A stretch of DNA of 34,956 bases from Oligoflexales bacterium (GCA_947479535.1 CANJZQ010000020.1:1-34956); one strand, 5' to 3'; shown: positions 24,532 to 33,660, counted from the first letter of the stretch. Notes: generated by a model from the sequence alone, not told the origin. Numbers and translations: made by a program.

Positions 24532-25514
24532 TGGTCCCTCGATAATGAATCACCAGATTCTATCATGGACCGGCGTGTCCGGATCAGGTTTTTTCGCAGG
24601 CGTAGCCTTGCGATGAGCCTTTCGTGTAATCGTGAAAATGAAAAAAAATCCAACCAGGCAGTCGGACGCAATTTGATGAATCTCAAAAGAAGTCTGACCC
24701 ATGGATACGGCAACGAAAACAGGACATGTAACAAAGCCTGATTCACTTCAGTGTTGAAGGTGGCAAGCGCCCGGATCTTTCGGGATGCGAAAGTGTCTAG
24801 CAGTGGGTGCTGGACCCTGCGTATTTGTTCAGCATAGCATTCAATGCTTTGTCCACCCTGAATGGTCTGTGAATTTTCGTGGACGCGAAAGCAGGTCAGT
24901 GGAACCGGGTGGTAGATCCACTTGCCAAGGCGCGCCAGCCCCAGCCATAATTTCCAGTCCGCCGTAAACCAGAGTTCTTCATCCAGTCCTCCGTTTTTTT
25001 CCAATGCCTGCCTTGAAATCAACGGTGCCGGCATCGAAATAAAATTCTGAACAATCAATTTATCGAGGATTTCTGCGGATTCAATGGCCCTCTGTTTTCT
25101 TCCAAAAGGGCAGCGCCAGATGCCAAGCCGTTTTCCGTTCATGTCGATAAACATGGACGGATGCAGGATCATATTCGTGGCTGGATGGGCGTGAAGGATA
25201 TCGGTCAGGATTTTGATCCGGTCCGGGAGCCAGACATCGTCCTGATGCAGGATCGAAACATAGTCACCAACGGCCTGTGCCAATCCGAAATTTGTATTCG
25301 AGACCCAGTTCCCGCAATGCGTCCTGTAGAAAGCCTTGATGGGAAGTTTGGTTGTGAAGTGCTCGATGATTTGACTGGTGTTGTCTGTGGAACCGTCGTC
25401 CACGATGATCACTTCATGGACTGGGGAAGTCTGGAGCAGAAGTCCATTCAATGTTTCCTCAAGGAACAGACTGCCATTGTGAGTCGGAATGACAGCTGAA
25501 ATTTTCACTGGCAT
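24528..25514 (-). CDS. Family 2 glycosyltransferase (GT-A)
   Basis: A 328-residue GT2 enzyme that should transfer a sugar from a nucleotide-sugar donor at the cytoplasmic face. The N-terminal GT-A domain has SAVIPTHNGS, VIIVDDGSTDNTS (Asp39-Asp40) and the metal-binding LHQDDVW (Asp92-Asp93). The middle has GGLDEELWFTADWKLWLGLA, containing the usual acidic ED/TAD acceptor-side motif as TADW. A basic C-terminus with RLRLRKNLIRTRR may bind the membrane. The ATG at 25514 follows the methyltransferase stop by four bases. The stop overlaps the next gene by four. The acceptor and donor are not visible. It fits the neighbouring glycan genes in direction and spacing. Confidence 0.92.
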   Translation of the reverse strand: MPVKISAVIPTHNGSLFLEETLNGLLLQTSPVHEVIIVDDGSTDNTSQIIEHFTTKLPIKAFYRTHCGNWVSNTNFGLAQAVGDYVSILHQDDVWLPDRIKILTDILHAHPATNMILHPSMFIDMNGKRLGIWRCPFGRKQRAIESAEILDKLIVQNFISMPAPLISRQALEKNGGLDEELWFTADWKLWLGLARLGKWIYHPVPLTCFRVHENSQTIQGGQSIECYAEQIRRVQHPLLDTFASRKIRALATFNTEVNQALLHVLFSLPYPWVRLLLRFIKLRPTAWLDFFSFSRLHERLIARLRLRKNLIRTRRSMIESGDSLSRDQ

Positions 25515-25518
25515 GCCG

Positions 25519-26289
25519 TCATTCCAGTTGCTGCGCGGGGTGTTGCACGGGTTTTGGTTGTTCGGATCCCAATGTGCCTTCCAGGATCAGTCCAAACGCA
25601 GCAAGAGGGAACATGAACTGAGCGGGGCGCAGGAATGAGTATTCTATTAGATTGATCAGTGGGGTGACGGCACCATGGAATCGGCCGCGGAATACTTGAG
25701 CGTCATAATAATAGGGACGGATCATGGCGTTTTTGAGGGGGACCCTGCGCGAAATTGTGGACAGGGTCTTGAAAGAAAAGATTGCCAGATGGTCCACATG
25801 GCAATTTTCCCGGCCCAACATCGCCAGCGCGATATTGATGAGAGACGTCGCGTTCGGAGTTGTCATGACAATGCGTTTGCCGGGCGCGGCAGCTGCGAGA
25901 TGTCGGAGCCACGGCATGGGGGCTTCGACGTGTTCGATAAGTTCTCCGGCAACAATGATGTCGGGTTGGAAAGATTTGACAATATCGGTCAGGGTTTCGA
26001 CGTTCCCGTAAATTATCTTGCTGTTTGGACCGGTGATCAACTCACCAGATCGCATAAGTTTTTCAGTCGAGTCGACGCCAAGCACCTCTGCCGCAGAAGC
26101 AGCGATTTCACGGTGTAGCCACTTCCATGATTTGTGCTGGACCCTGGTCACCTCCGTTTCGTCGTATGCGCCAAGGTCAAGGACGCGCAGTCCCTTGACG
26201 AGGCTGCAAAGGTAGTCAATGCGATGAACAGGCCGCTGCACGCGGAGGGATTCAAAAGGCTGGTAGTTCAGATTTGTATTGGATTGCAT
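25519..26289 (-). CDS. Class I SAM-dependent methyltransferase
   Basis: A 256-residue methyltransferase of the UbiE/Methyltransf_11-12 type. Motif I is RVLDLGAYDE (about 35-44, with Ala where the second glycine is common), motif II VLGVDSTEKL, and motif IV-like IIVAGELIEHVEAPMPWL (about 112-128), with the following block KRIVMTTPNATS. The LIEHVE sequence is typical for small-molecule or sugar methyltransferases. In this setting the likely substrate is a sugar or lipid intermediate of the same pathway; this is inference. The ATG at 26289 lies four bases past the YfhO gene's stop, and the gene ends four bases before the GT2 gene, so all three are in one transcript. Confidence 0.82.
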   Translation of the reverse strand: MQSNTNLNYQPFESLRVQRPVHRIDYLCSLVKGLRVLDLGAYDETEVTRVQHKSWKWLHREIAASAAEVLGVDSTEKLMRSGELITGPNSKIIYGNVETLTDIVKSFQPDIIVAGELIEHVEAPMPWLRHLAAAAPGKRIVMTTPNATSLINIALAMLGRENCHVDHLAIFSFKTLSTISRRVPLKNAMIRPYYYDAQVFRGRFHGAVTPLINLIEYSFLRPAQFMFPLAAFGLILEGTLGSEQPKPVQHPAQQLE

Positions 26290-26293
26290 CGGC

Positions 26294-28504
26294 TTATTCT
26301 AGCACCGGTCGGTAAAAAAACGTCCTGAGATTGAACAAAACAGACAGGAGAACTGCAATTTGAGACGCAATTGAAATCCAGAGGAGCGGAATAAGTCCAC
26401 GCGGCATAAAACGAAGTTCAATTTGATGGACCCCGGGAGCCAGGGGAATGCCCATTACTGCCGCATTAATCCGTAGAATCTCAACCGGGTGGGTGTCAAC
26501 CGTGGCATGCCATCCAGCCAGCGCCGACCATGGCAGGATCAAGATGCTGTCTCGCGCTGCGCTGACTTCGCTTTGAATACGGTCGTTCGTTAGATTCAGG
26601 GTCAGTGGGACCGGATCGAAGTTGGCGGGACAATCCGGTGTCTGGCATTGGGTGGATCTGATCAGATTTTTTACGTGACCAGAGCTCGTCGCAATTGGAC
26701 GTCCGTCTGCTGCGAGGACATGGCTTGAATCAATAAATACTGTGCCAGTTTGCATCGATTCAACCCTCGTTCCCCACGACAGGTTGTAATTTTCGAAAGG
26801 TCCAACTTCCCGAATTTCGGGAACGGATTCAAGTTTTGCCCTGTCAATGACGTGTCCTGTCGCAGGGCTTGTTCCGCTCAGCGTCACGAGGGTGCGTCCC
26901 TTTTCTGGGGTTGGAACGATGAGGTGTGAAATTCCAAAGGCAGCCAGAATGGGAGCGTGCTTCACCCAGCTGCAATCCAAGGCTCGAATCATTGGCATTT
27001 CAGCCGCATCCATGGATTTGACCATCGCTACACCCCGATGCTTCAGATCAAACCATGGCGTGACAACGCCGGGCGCAGTGGCTTCGTCCACCGGACAAAT
27101 CAGAACGCGGGGCGGGTTGGCCGGATGATCATGAGCCGCACCCACCAATTCGGTGAACGACCCGGGGAGAAAAACGGTTTTGGTTGACGCCAGGTCATCC
27201 AATGGGCGCATGACGTGCAGTTGAACGAGCGTCAGCAGAGCTGCCCCCGAAACAATCCAAGTCATACGCCGTTTGCTTGGGATCTTTTTGATGAAGTCCG
27301 AAAATCCAATGGCCATGAAAGGAATCAGGATCAAATAGGCATAGCGAAAGAATTTTCCGATGTAACGAAAGCGTCGCATTGCGGATACGTGGACCCACAG
27401 GCCTTCTATCTGTGGAATATTTGGGCCCAGGGCCAAAACAAGAAAGACGATGACGATCAGGGCGTAAATCCAGGAGAATCGGCGTCGGTTAAGGTAAAAT
27501 CCCCAGCAGGCCGTGAGGACCGGGATTAATCCGATGCGTGAATCGAGGTACCAGAGGCGGTCGATTTCGTGCTCAGCGGTGAGGCGAAGGTCGGGCTCTT
27601 CGAAGATAAACCTGGGTATGGACGTTAGAAATTCAAGCAATGATGCTCCCGTTTGGGGCATTTGAAAGATGCTGCGTAGATTGAACCCGTAGGCGCGGAC
27701 TGTAAAGGGAACCACATCGAACGCCGTCCAGACGATGGGCGCAATGACCATCGCAAAAATTACGGCAAAAACCAGCGGAAAAACGAGCCCAAAAACCAGT
27801 GGCCTCGGGCGCGGGACTTTGGCGCGATCTTGGAACAGGAAAAGGACTGAGGCAGCGATCAAGGCAGGCAGCAGCAATTCCGGGTTTCCGCCAAGGAATA
27901 TCCATCCGGCAAATAAACCTGCAAGGGAACCAGCGCGCAAGGTCTCCCAACGGATGGCCCCGGGCGCGCTAGCCATGCGTAACAACGACCATGCCAGCCA
28001 TCCTGTCCATGCCATGGAAGCCAATTCAACCCGGTAATGACTGGACCAGATGATGCCGCTGCAGCAAATGGCGATTGGGACAAAAAAAGCAGCGTGGCGT
28101 TTTAGTCCTGCAGCAAGGATGGCCATGGACCAGCCGGAGGCGAGGATAAAATAGTGGAGCAAGTGGTCGTAGTGAAGTCCAAGGCGGATATCTGGAAACA
28201 ATATGACGAAGAGATTTGTTGGATAAAATATTTTGTAATGCGGGTTGGCGAAGAGCGACAGGCCAAGACCAGACAGCGGATAAAGCGCTGTGAAATCACC
28301 TGCACGGAGCAGCCTCAGAAAATACTCTCGCATGGCAAATTCAAAACGGATCAAATCCCAGTGAAAAAAAACATCCTCTCCAGTGAAAACACTCCAGAAA
28401 TCAACCAAGCAAATGGCAGCAGAAAGCAGCGCAACAAAAAGCACAAGCAAGGCATTACGTTTTTTTTCGCTCACTCCTCCTGTTCCATTGGCATGGTCAA
28501 ACAT
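26294..28504 (-). CDS. YfhO-family polytopic membrane protein
   Basis: A 736-residue membrane protein of the YfhO family, which includes proteins needed for glycosylation of lipoteichoic acid in Gram-positive bacteria and GT-C-like transferases. An N-terminal segment is followed by DVFFHWDLIRFEFAMREYF, a loop that has the position of the catalytic acidic residues in this family. About a dozen membrane segments follow, and then a periplasmic C-terminal domain. That domain ends in SALAGWHATVDTHPVEIL and GVHQIELRFMPRG, the family's typical GW-x-A-x-V-D plus G-x-H-x-hydrophobic-x-Y/F-x-P ending. I placed the start at ATG 28504, because a GGGGGAAG precedes it at about eight bases; the frame opens earlier at TTG 28537. 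It overlaps the OafA gene by eight bases. Confidence 0.75.
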   Translation of the reverse strand: MFDHANGTGGVSEKKRNALLVLFVALLSAAICLVDFWSVFTGEDVFFHWDLIRFEFAMREYFLRLLRAGDFTALYPLSGLGLSLFANPHYKIFYPTNLFVILFPDIRLGLHYDHLLHYFILASGWSMAILAAGLKRHAAFFVPIAICCSGIIWSSHYRVELASMAWTGWLAWSLLRMASAPGAIRWETLRAGSLAGLFAGWIFLGGNPELLLPALIAASVLFLFQDRAKVPRPRPLVFGLVFPLVFAVIFAMVIAPIVWTAFDVVPFTVRAYGFNLRSIFQMPQTGASLLEFLTSIPRFIFEEPDLRLTAEHEIDRLWYLDSRIGLIPVLTACWGFYLNRRRFSWIYALIVIVFLVLALGPNIPQIEGLWVHVSAMRRFRYIGKFFRYAYLILIPFMAIGFSDFIKKIPSKRRMTWIVSGAALLTLVQLHVMRPLDDLASTKTVFLPGSFTELVGAAHDHPANPPRVLICPVDEATAPGVVTPWFDLKHRGVAMVKSMDAAEMPMIRALDCSWVKHAPILAAFGISHLIVPTPEKGRTLVTLSGTSPATGHVIDRAKLESVPEIREVGPFENYNLSWGTRVESMQTGTVFIDSSHVLAADGRPIATSSGHVKNLIRSTQCQTPDCPANFDPVPLTLNLTNDRIQSEVSAARDSILILPWSALAGWHATVDTHPVEILRINAAVMGIPLAPGVHQIELRFMPRGLIPLLWISIASQIAVLLSVLFNLRTFFYRPVLE

Positions 28505-29849
28505 TTGGATTCTTCCCCCGCAGGAACTTTGCGCCAATGCGAATCATGGGTTGTTCGATGGTGACATGCAGGAGGATTCCCAGCCCGAGGGACAGCGTCG
28601 AAGCGATGAAGAAAATATGGAAAACCTGCATCAGCGACACCGATTTTATCGATTCCAGATCAATCGTCTGGAAGGTGACAACACCAGCAATTGCCACCAT
28701 GGGAAAATGAAACAAGTATATCGGGAATACCACTTGAGAAAAGGGACGCCAAAATCTGGCCCCCAAGAACCCGTAGATACAGCCCGCAACGAGTTGGTTC
28801 ATAGATTTCGAAAAGGATGTCGATGTGGACGTGTTGGCTGGCGGGGCGCTGGCGTTAAATCGTTGCGCAAAACGCACCGCCATCAAGATCCCGACGCAAA
28901 AGAGCCCGCGATGAAGGGTGTGGCAAGCCAGATTAAGCCAGGGGGAAAAGTCAGCGTAAAACCAGGAATCAATACGGTAGGGAGGGAAGTATAACCAAAC
29001 GATCGCCAAGGCGATTCCTGCGAGCGCCAGCATGAACTCATTTTTTTTCTGCTGAATCGGTAAGCGGGCTTCAAGCTCGCGCCGCCAAGCCCAGCACAAG
29101 CCAAGGATCAGGGGGCCAAAACGCGTGTGGCTTTGGTAGTAGATGACGTCTAAATATCGCGCCGGATCTATTTTTTCGGGATGAAACAAATACATCGGTG
29201 TTTTGTAGGTCACTGGCACCATCAGGCCGGTGACCGCAATCGCCGCAAATGACATGACGAAAAGGATTTGCAGGGCTGGCAGTCGCCATGATTCGCGCAG
29301 GCGCCACAGGCCGAATATCAAGAAGGGAAGAAGCAGGTAAAATTGCATTTCGATCGACAACGACCAGCCCACGGGAATGATCGTTTTCATCCGGAAGTTG
29401 TCGATGAACAACAGGTTGAAGATCAAATTTTTCATCGACTGACGCAGATTGCCTTGGGCGTATACGGCAATTCCCAAAAGAAAAAGCGGGTAAATGCGAA
29501 AAAGCCTTTTGAGGTAAAAACGCCGGATCGCAATCCGGCCTGAGCGCGCCATTTCGCGAAAAAGGACACCTCCCATCAAATAAGCGCTGACCATGAAAAA
29601 GAGGTCGACCGCCTTGTCGGTGTTCGTCAGAAAACCAAGCCAAGGTGGCAACTCCCTGATGAACGATGAAATCGGGTCATAGCCTTTCAGGAGAAAAAGC
29701 ACCCCGTAGAAACTATGAAACAGCACGATGGAAAGGCTTGCGATGCCCCGCAGTCCGTCAATGACCGGATCTTCGCCCGGTGGACGAATAAAGATTTGAC
29801 GCAGGGTTCCAGACCAATCGATTTGGTCACGATAGCTTCGCAGGTTCAT
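28497..29849 (-). CDS. Acyltransferase family 3 (OafA/YrhL-like) membrane protein
   Basis: A 450-residue integral membrane O-acyltransferase of the acyl_transf_3 family. The first segment contains DGLRGIASLSIVLFHSFYGV, with Arg34 and His45 at the positions typical of this family. It is followed by VDLFFMVSAYLMGGVLFREM and RFYLKRLFRIYPLFLLG, which are clear family blocks. About ten transmembrane segments run to the C-terminus. Such enzymes acylate sugars in O-antigen, exopolysaccharide or peptidoglycan from the periplasmic side. Here the acceptor is probably the glycan made by the neighbouring transferases (inference). The ATG overlaps the GT9 gene's TGA in an ATGA arrangement. Confidence 0.9.
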   Translation of the reverse strand: MNLRSYRDQIDWSGTLRQIFIRPPGEDPVIDGLRGIASLSIVLFHSFYGVLFLLKGYDPISSFIRELPPWLGFLTNTDKAVDLFFMVSAYLMGGVLFREMARSGRIAIRRFYLKRLFRIYPLFLLGIAVYAQGNLRQSMKNLIFNLLFIDNFRMKTIIPVGWSLSIEMQFYLLLPFLIFGLWRLRESWRLPALQILFVMSFAAIAVTGLMVPVTYKTPMYLFHPEKIDPARYLDVIYYQSHTRFGPLILGLCWAWRRELEARLPIQQKKNEFMLALAGIALAIVWLYFPPYRIDSWFYADFSPWLNLACHTLHRGLFCVGILMAVRFAQRFNASAPPANTSTSTSFSKSMNQLVAGCIYGFLGARFWRPFSQVVFPIYLFHFPMVAIAGVVTFQTIDLESIKSVSLMQVFHIFFIASTLSLGLGILLHVTIEQPMIRIGAKFLRGKNPNV

Positions 29850-30886
29850 CGTTGCAACGCAGGGGAAGGGTGAATCCAGTGGACGCGCATGCCTGCAGCC
29901 CTGCGATTATCCGCGTAGGCCATGAGCATCGGGCGCATGGATTCCAATTTGGCAATGACACTGGCAAGCCCGATTTCAGACATGGATGCGCCTTCGCCCT
30001 GAATGGCGGAGTGGCGTTCTGTTTGCGGACACCATGCCCAAGCGTGAGTGGGGCCGTGCAGCTGCAGGGATGGAGTCCCGGTGGCAACGGCGACGTGGCT
30101 TGGCCCATTTGAATTCCCGATGAACAAGTCGACGTTGGCGGTGAGGGCGGCCAGTTCCCGGAAACTAGTCTTTGGGGCTTTGTAGGTTGTCTCGTTGCAC
30201 ATTCCCATGACCGCGTCGATTTCCGGTTCCTCGCCAGGTCCCCATTGCCAGACAACAAAGGCACCCCAATTGCGTGCAAGAAAGTCTGCCAAGGCGGCAT
30301 AGCGTTCCAATGGCCAGCGGCGTACTTCCCGCCGGTGGGTCGGACTGATGGCGATCCGCAACGGTGCATCCGAGGCCCATGGATGCTGTCCGACGAAGCG
30401 CATGACGGGTGCCGTGTCTTTTTCAAACCACGGAAGAACGAGGCGGTCGGCGTGATCAGGGTTTGCGTTGAATCCGGCGGATTCCAAAATCCGGAACTTT
30501 TCGCGGACAATGTATTGTTTTGGGCCTTGGCGCGGGACCAGATGGTTGTAACACCACCATCGTGCCGAGCGGAAGGCGACCCGCTCACGAGCCAAAGATC
30601 CCAACGCGTAGAGTGCGCTGCGCGGATTGTTCATGAAATCAAAAGCGAAGTCGAAATTGCGCTTGCGCAGTGTGGACGCCAGCGACACTTCCTGGCCCAG
30701 ACTCCAATCGTTGCCATAGGTGAAGTAATCGTCAACGAAAGGGCAGTCTTCCAGAATCAGTTTCCCCATCTGGTGGGAAAGAAACGTGATGTTGCAGCCC
30801 GGAACAAGGCGTTTCAATTCGCGCAAGACCGGAGTTGTTAAAAGGATGTCGCCCAGTTGGCGTAGCTGGATCACTAAAATTTTCAT
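29846..30886 (-). CDS. Family 9 glycosyltransferase (heptosyltransferase-like)
   Basis: A 346-residue GT-B enzyme of family GT9, the group of LPS heptosyltransferases WaaC/WaaF. The N-terminal MKILVIQLRQLGDILLTTPV is the typical start, with the conserved G-D in RQLGD. The C-terminal donor-binding region has DLFIGNSNGPSHVAVATGTP and LQLHGPTHAWAWCP, where GT9 has N-D-S/T-G-x-x-H-x-A and G-P-T. The usual Asp is Ser in NSNGPSH, which makes this a divergent member. The sugar donor need not be ADP-heptose. The ATG at 30886 begins 30 bp after the lipoprotein gene. It is the first of the glycosyl-metabolism genes in the minus-strand run. Confidence 0.88.
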   Translation of the reverse strand: MKILVIQLRQLGDILLTTPVLRELKRLVPGCNITFLSHQMGKLILEDCPFVDDYFTYGNDWSLGQEVSLASTLRKRNFDFAFDFMNNPRSALYALGSLARERVAFRSARWWCYNHLVPRQGPKQYIVREKFRILESAGFNANPDHADRLVLPWFEKDTAPVMRFVGQHPWASDAPLRIAISPTHRREVRRWPLERYAALADFLARNWGAFVVWQWGPGEEPEIDAVMGMCNETTYKAPKTSFRELAALTANVDLFIGNSNGPSHVAVATGTPSLQLHGPTHAWAWCPQTERHSAIQGEGASMSEIGLASVIAKLESMRPMLMAYADNRRAAGMRVHWIHPSPALQR

Positions 30887-30916
30887 GGTTTGATCTTAAT
30901 GAAGATATCGCGGCGG

Positions 30917-31708
30917 TCAACAGCCTTGGCGAGCCCCTTGGCGGTCGGCTTGGGCGCCGCTGATAAAACCGCTTCCGAGATTGGTGATGATCGGGATGAA
31001 GTTCCCTTTCACGAGTGCGCTCCCGATGGTGAACGCTTGCTGCAGGGTTCCCACGGTTTGCTCCATGTCCGACGGGGGTCTCACGCAGTTGAGCTGGGAT
31101 GGCAGAACATAGGTCCCGTTGGGCTGCCCCAGGCCAGAGTTGGCTGAAACATTGAACGAGAAAATTTTGTCCGAATCGTTTGGGACGTTGGTGTTTGAGC
31201 AGTTGCTTTGGTTTCTTGAGGTCGCCATGCAATACGTCATGTCCCGGACCTGAATTTCGATGGTGCCATTGGCACCGGTCTGGGGCGCAGCTAAAACAGT
31301 GATCGAACCTGCTTCCATACTGGCGCCGGTCAGCCATGGGGCTGCCTGCTTCAGCAGAAGCGCCGCCTGCCGGGTGATGGTTGGGTCCCCGAGGCGTGCA
31401 GAAAAACGAATTTGGGTCGAAGCTCCCCCCGGAATCTGGATCATTCTGCTGCTAGCCGAATAGGATCCTTGCGCGGGAACGGCAACGTCGACAAAAAGTT
31501 CCATCTTAGGGCAGCTTGTTTGGTTGCATTGGGTCTGTCCCTGGCGAAGCGTGGCACCACCGGTCGGGGTCTGGTTCAAGTCGAACGAGGCCTTTCGACC
31601 ACAGGAAGCCAGGAGGCTGGAGAATCCAATGGAAAGTCCAATGGCGAAACCAAGCGGGCGTGCAATCGAGCCCAAGGAAGATCGTGGATGAGTCTGGATT
31701 AAAGCCAT
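30917..31708 (-). CDS. Predicted lipoprotein of unknown function (263 aa)
   Basis: The function is not recognised. A signal peptide with FAIGLSIGFSSLLASC-GRK ends in a good lipobox (LASC), and the mature chain begins in a short linker and goes on to a beta-strand-rich domain. Cysteines are spread in pairs (TQCNQTSC, MTYCMATS, QSNCSNT), suggesting disulfides and an exported location. Near its C-terminus IGSALVKGNFIPIITNLGSG is mildly hydrophobic. The start ATG at 31708 follows a 67-bp gap after the upstream secreted-protein gene in which I see nothing I can name. It lies 30 bp before the GT9 gene; its part in glycan synthesis is unknown. Confidence 0.65.
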   Translation of the reverse strand: MALIQTHPRSSLGSIARPLGFAIGLSIGFSSLLASCGRKASFDLNQTPTGGATLRQGQTQCNQTSCPKMELFVDVAVPAQGSYSASSRMIQIPGGASTQIRFSARLGDPTITRQAALLLKQAAPWLTGASMEAGSITVLAAPQTGANGTIEIQVRDMTYCMATSRNQSNCSNTNVPNDSDKIFSFNVSANSGLGQPNGTYVLPSQLNCVRPPSDMEQTVGTLQQAFTIGSALVKGNFIPIITNLGSGFISGAQADRQGARQGC

Positions 31709-31775
31709 ACGGCCTAATCGGATCTTCGGACGTCCAACTTGAGTCGTTTTACGATAAATCTAGAAAAGCACCTGA

Positions 31776-32612
31776 TTACCGGCTGTCCGGGGCTTTCAGG
31801 CCAATGTTGTAATTGATTTGATAGCGACCCTTGCTCAGCCCCGAAAGTTCAAAATAGATGCCGGTCCGCGCCTTGTTTGATTCACGGACTACGGGCCACC
31901 CTTTGCTGGCAGCCAGTTCACGGTGATCTTGGATGAGTTCCGGAACAAAGCCCTGTGTGATTAGATGTTGCGGAATTTCCATCTGGACCATGAATCGTTT
32001 TTGGGCTGGATTGCCGGATGTGGTTGGCAAATCACCTGAAAACGAGAAGGTGCAACTTGTCGCGCTGCAATCCTTTGCCGAATCCGTGATTCGTGCCGTC
32101 CGTTCGTTCCATGAATAAAGGGCCCCGCTGCCTGGGATCAGCAGTGGTTTGGAATCCAGAGGCACTTTGAAAATCAGGGGCATCGTCGCTTGTTCCCGGC
32201 GAAACACTGCCGCCGTCGAAACATCAACATCAATTTTAAAGAACAAAAATCGGAGCAAAAAATTCATGTCGAGCAGAACACTGCCAGATTCCACGGCCGT
32301 TTGTTTTACGTGACCGGTCAGATCGGTCTCGTCGAGGTGAATGTCAAAGAAGTTTTTAGGCTTAAAAAAGAGGTCCAGTCCACCCGAGTCAACGGCAGTC
32401 TCGCCACCGAAATTGATCCGCTGGAAAACAAATGGATTACTGGTCGAAGGCAGGTAGTCGTACACATCCGTCGTGATCCGGCGGGATTCCGGCTCAAATC
32501 GAATTTCATCGCCTGATTGGGGCAAACCGTTCAAGGGTTTTGCAGCAGAAACGGATGCCGCTGCCAAAAAACATGCACCCAGGACGAGCCTGCCGGTGGA
32601 CATCCGGATCAC
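31776..32612 (-). CDS. Secreted protein of unknown function, translationally coupled to glpX
   Basis: The function is not recognised. The 278-residue protein begins with a signal peptide (MIRMSTGRLVLGACFLAAAS, cleavage probably after SAA at about residue 24). The mature part appears beta-rich, with LLDMNFLLRFLFFKIDVDVS in the middle, a two-cysteine loop KDCSATSCTF, and a C-terminal domain ending in GRYQINYNIGLKAP. The only cysteine in the signal region (GAC) is followed by a further hydrophobic segment, so a lipoprotein is less likely than a soluble periplasmic or surface protein. Its GTG start overlaps the glpX stop in GTGA; an internal ATG three codons on (at 32603) could also be used. The pairing of a secreted protein with a gluconeogenic enzyme is odd. 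Confidence 0.6.
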   Translation of the reverse strand: MIRMSTGRLVLGACFLAAASVSAAKPLNGLPQSGDEIRFEPESRRITTDVYDYLPSTSNPFVFQRINFGGETAVDSGGLDLFFKPKNFFDIHLDETDLTGHVKQTAVESGSVLLDMNFLLRFLFFKIDVDVSTAAVFRREQATMPLIFKVPLDSKPLLIPGSGALYSWNERTARITDSAKDCSATSCTFSFSGDLPTTSGNPAQKRFMVQMEIPQHLITQGFVPELIQDHRELAASKGWPVVRESNKARTGIYFELSGLSKGRYQINYNIGLKAPDSR

Positions 32613-33568
32613 CAGCCGTAACGAGGCTTGCGGTCAAATTGATGTTTGGCCCTGATCTCGCGGATGGTGCCTGTCTCGGAACGCATGATGATGGAGTGGG
32701 TGTGTGCCCCGCCCCCGAAATAACGGACCCCGCTCAAGAAACTTCCGTTGGTGACCCCTGTCGCCACAAACATGACGTTGCCCTTGGCGAGGTCGGTCAG
32801 GCCGTAGACTTTGTTCTCATCGGTGATTCCCATCGCCTTTGCGCGGGCGCGTTCCGTATCGTGACGAAACATCAAGACGCCTTGCATGTCTCCCCCAAGG
32901 CAACGCAAGGCTGCGGCTGCAATCACGCCTTCCGGCGCACCGCCGGAGCCGATCAAAAGGTCGACACCACTGTCATCAATGGCCGTCGCCACTGCCGCTG
33001 AAACGTCGCCATCACCGATCAACCGGATGCGCGCGCCGGTGGAGCGGACTTCAGCGATCAGTTCCGCATGGCGGGGACGATCGAGGATCACGACCAGGAG
33101 ATCGTCGATTTCTTTTTTCAGGGCGCGAGCCACTTCACGGATATTCCAAGTCGGTGATTTGGTGATGTCGATGGCACCGCGCGCGCCCGGACCGACAGCA
33201 ATCTTGTTCATGTAGGTGTCTGGCGCATGGAGCAAGCCGCCTTCATCCGATGCTGCGATTACGGCGAGCGCTTCGCTGCGGCCTGTTGCCGTGATTGTGG
33301 TGCCTTCCAGTGGATCCACTGCGATTTCGACTTTGGCGCCGGTGCCTGAACCGACTTTTTCGCCGATGTAGAGCATTGGTGCCTCATCGCGCTCCCCTTC
33401 GCCGATGACAATCCGTCCGTCGAACTCGATGGAATCAAACGTCTTGCGCATGGATTCCACGGCGGCGTGATCGGCTGCCTTTTCATCGCCACGTCCAATC
33501 CAGCGGCCTGCGGCCAGTGCAGCGGCCTCGGTGACACGAACAAATTCAAGGGTCAGATTGCGGTTCAT
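32609..33568 (-). CDS. glpX: Class II fructose-1,6-bisphosphatase (GlpX type)
   Basis: This enzyme hydrolyses fructose 1,6-bisphosphate to fructose 6-phosphate in gluconeogenesis. The 319-residue chain has the expected blocks: the start MNRNLTLEFVRVTEAAALAA, then GRGDEKAADHAAVESMR, IVIGEGERDEAPML, the metal-binding AVDPLEGTT, and GSGGAPEGVIAAAALRCLGG. The length suits the family (320-340). The frame is open to GTG 33637, but ATG 33568 has GAAAGG about seven bases before it and matches the normal N-terminus. The gene is divergent from the lipoprotein at 33720; a 16-bp palindrome sits in the spacer. It overlaps the following secreted-protein gene by four bases and could be the head of the whole minus-strand run down to 21227. 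Confidence 0.96.
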   Translation of the reverse strand: MNRNLTLEFVRVTEAAALAAGRWIGRGDEKAADHAAVESMRKTFDSIEFDGRIVIGEGERDEAPMLYIGEKVGSGTGAKVEIAVDPLEGTTITATGRSEALAVIAASDEGGLLHAPDTYMNKIAVGPGARGAIDITKSPTWNIREVARALKKEIDDLLVVILDRPRHAELIAEVRSTGARIRLIGDGDVSAAVATAIDDSGVDLLIGSGGAPEGVIAAAALRCLGGDMQGVLMFRHDTERARAKAMGITDENKVYGLTDLAKGNVMFVATGVTNGSFLSGVRYFGGGAHTHSIIMRSETGTIREIRAKHQFDRKPRYGW

Positions 33569-33660
33569 GGGCAGCCTTTCAGTTAAGTGGGATGCGAGGG
33601 CACATCGCACAAGCTCCGAATTAAAGTGGCGAAACACCAGATATTCAACGTTTTTTTGCT

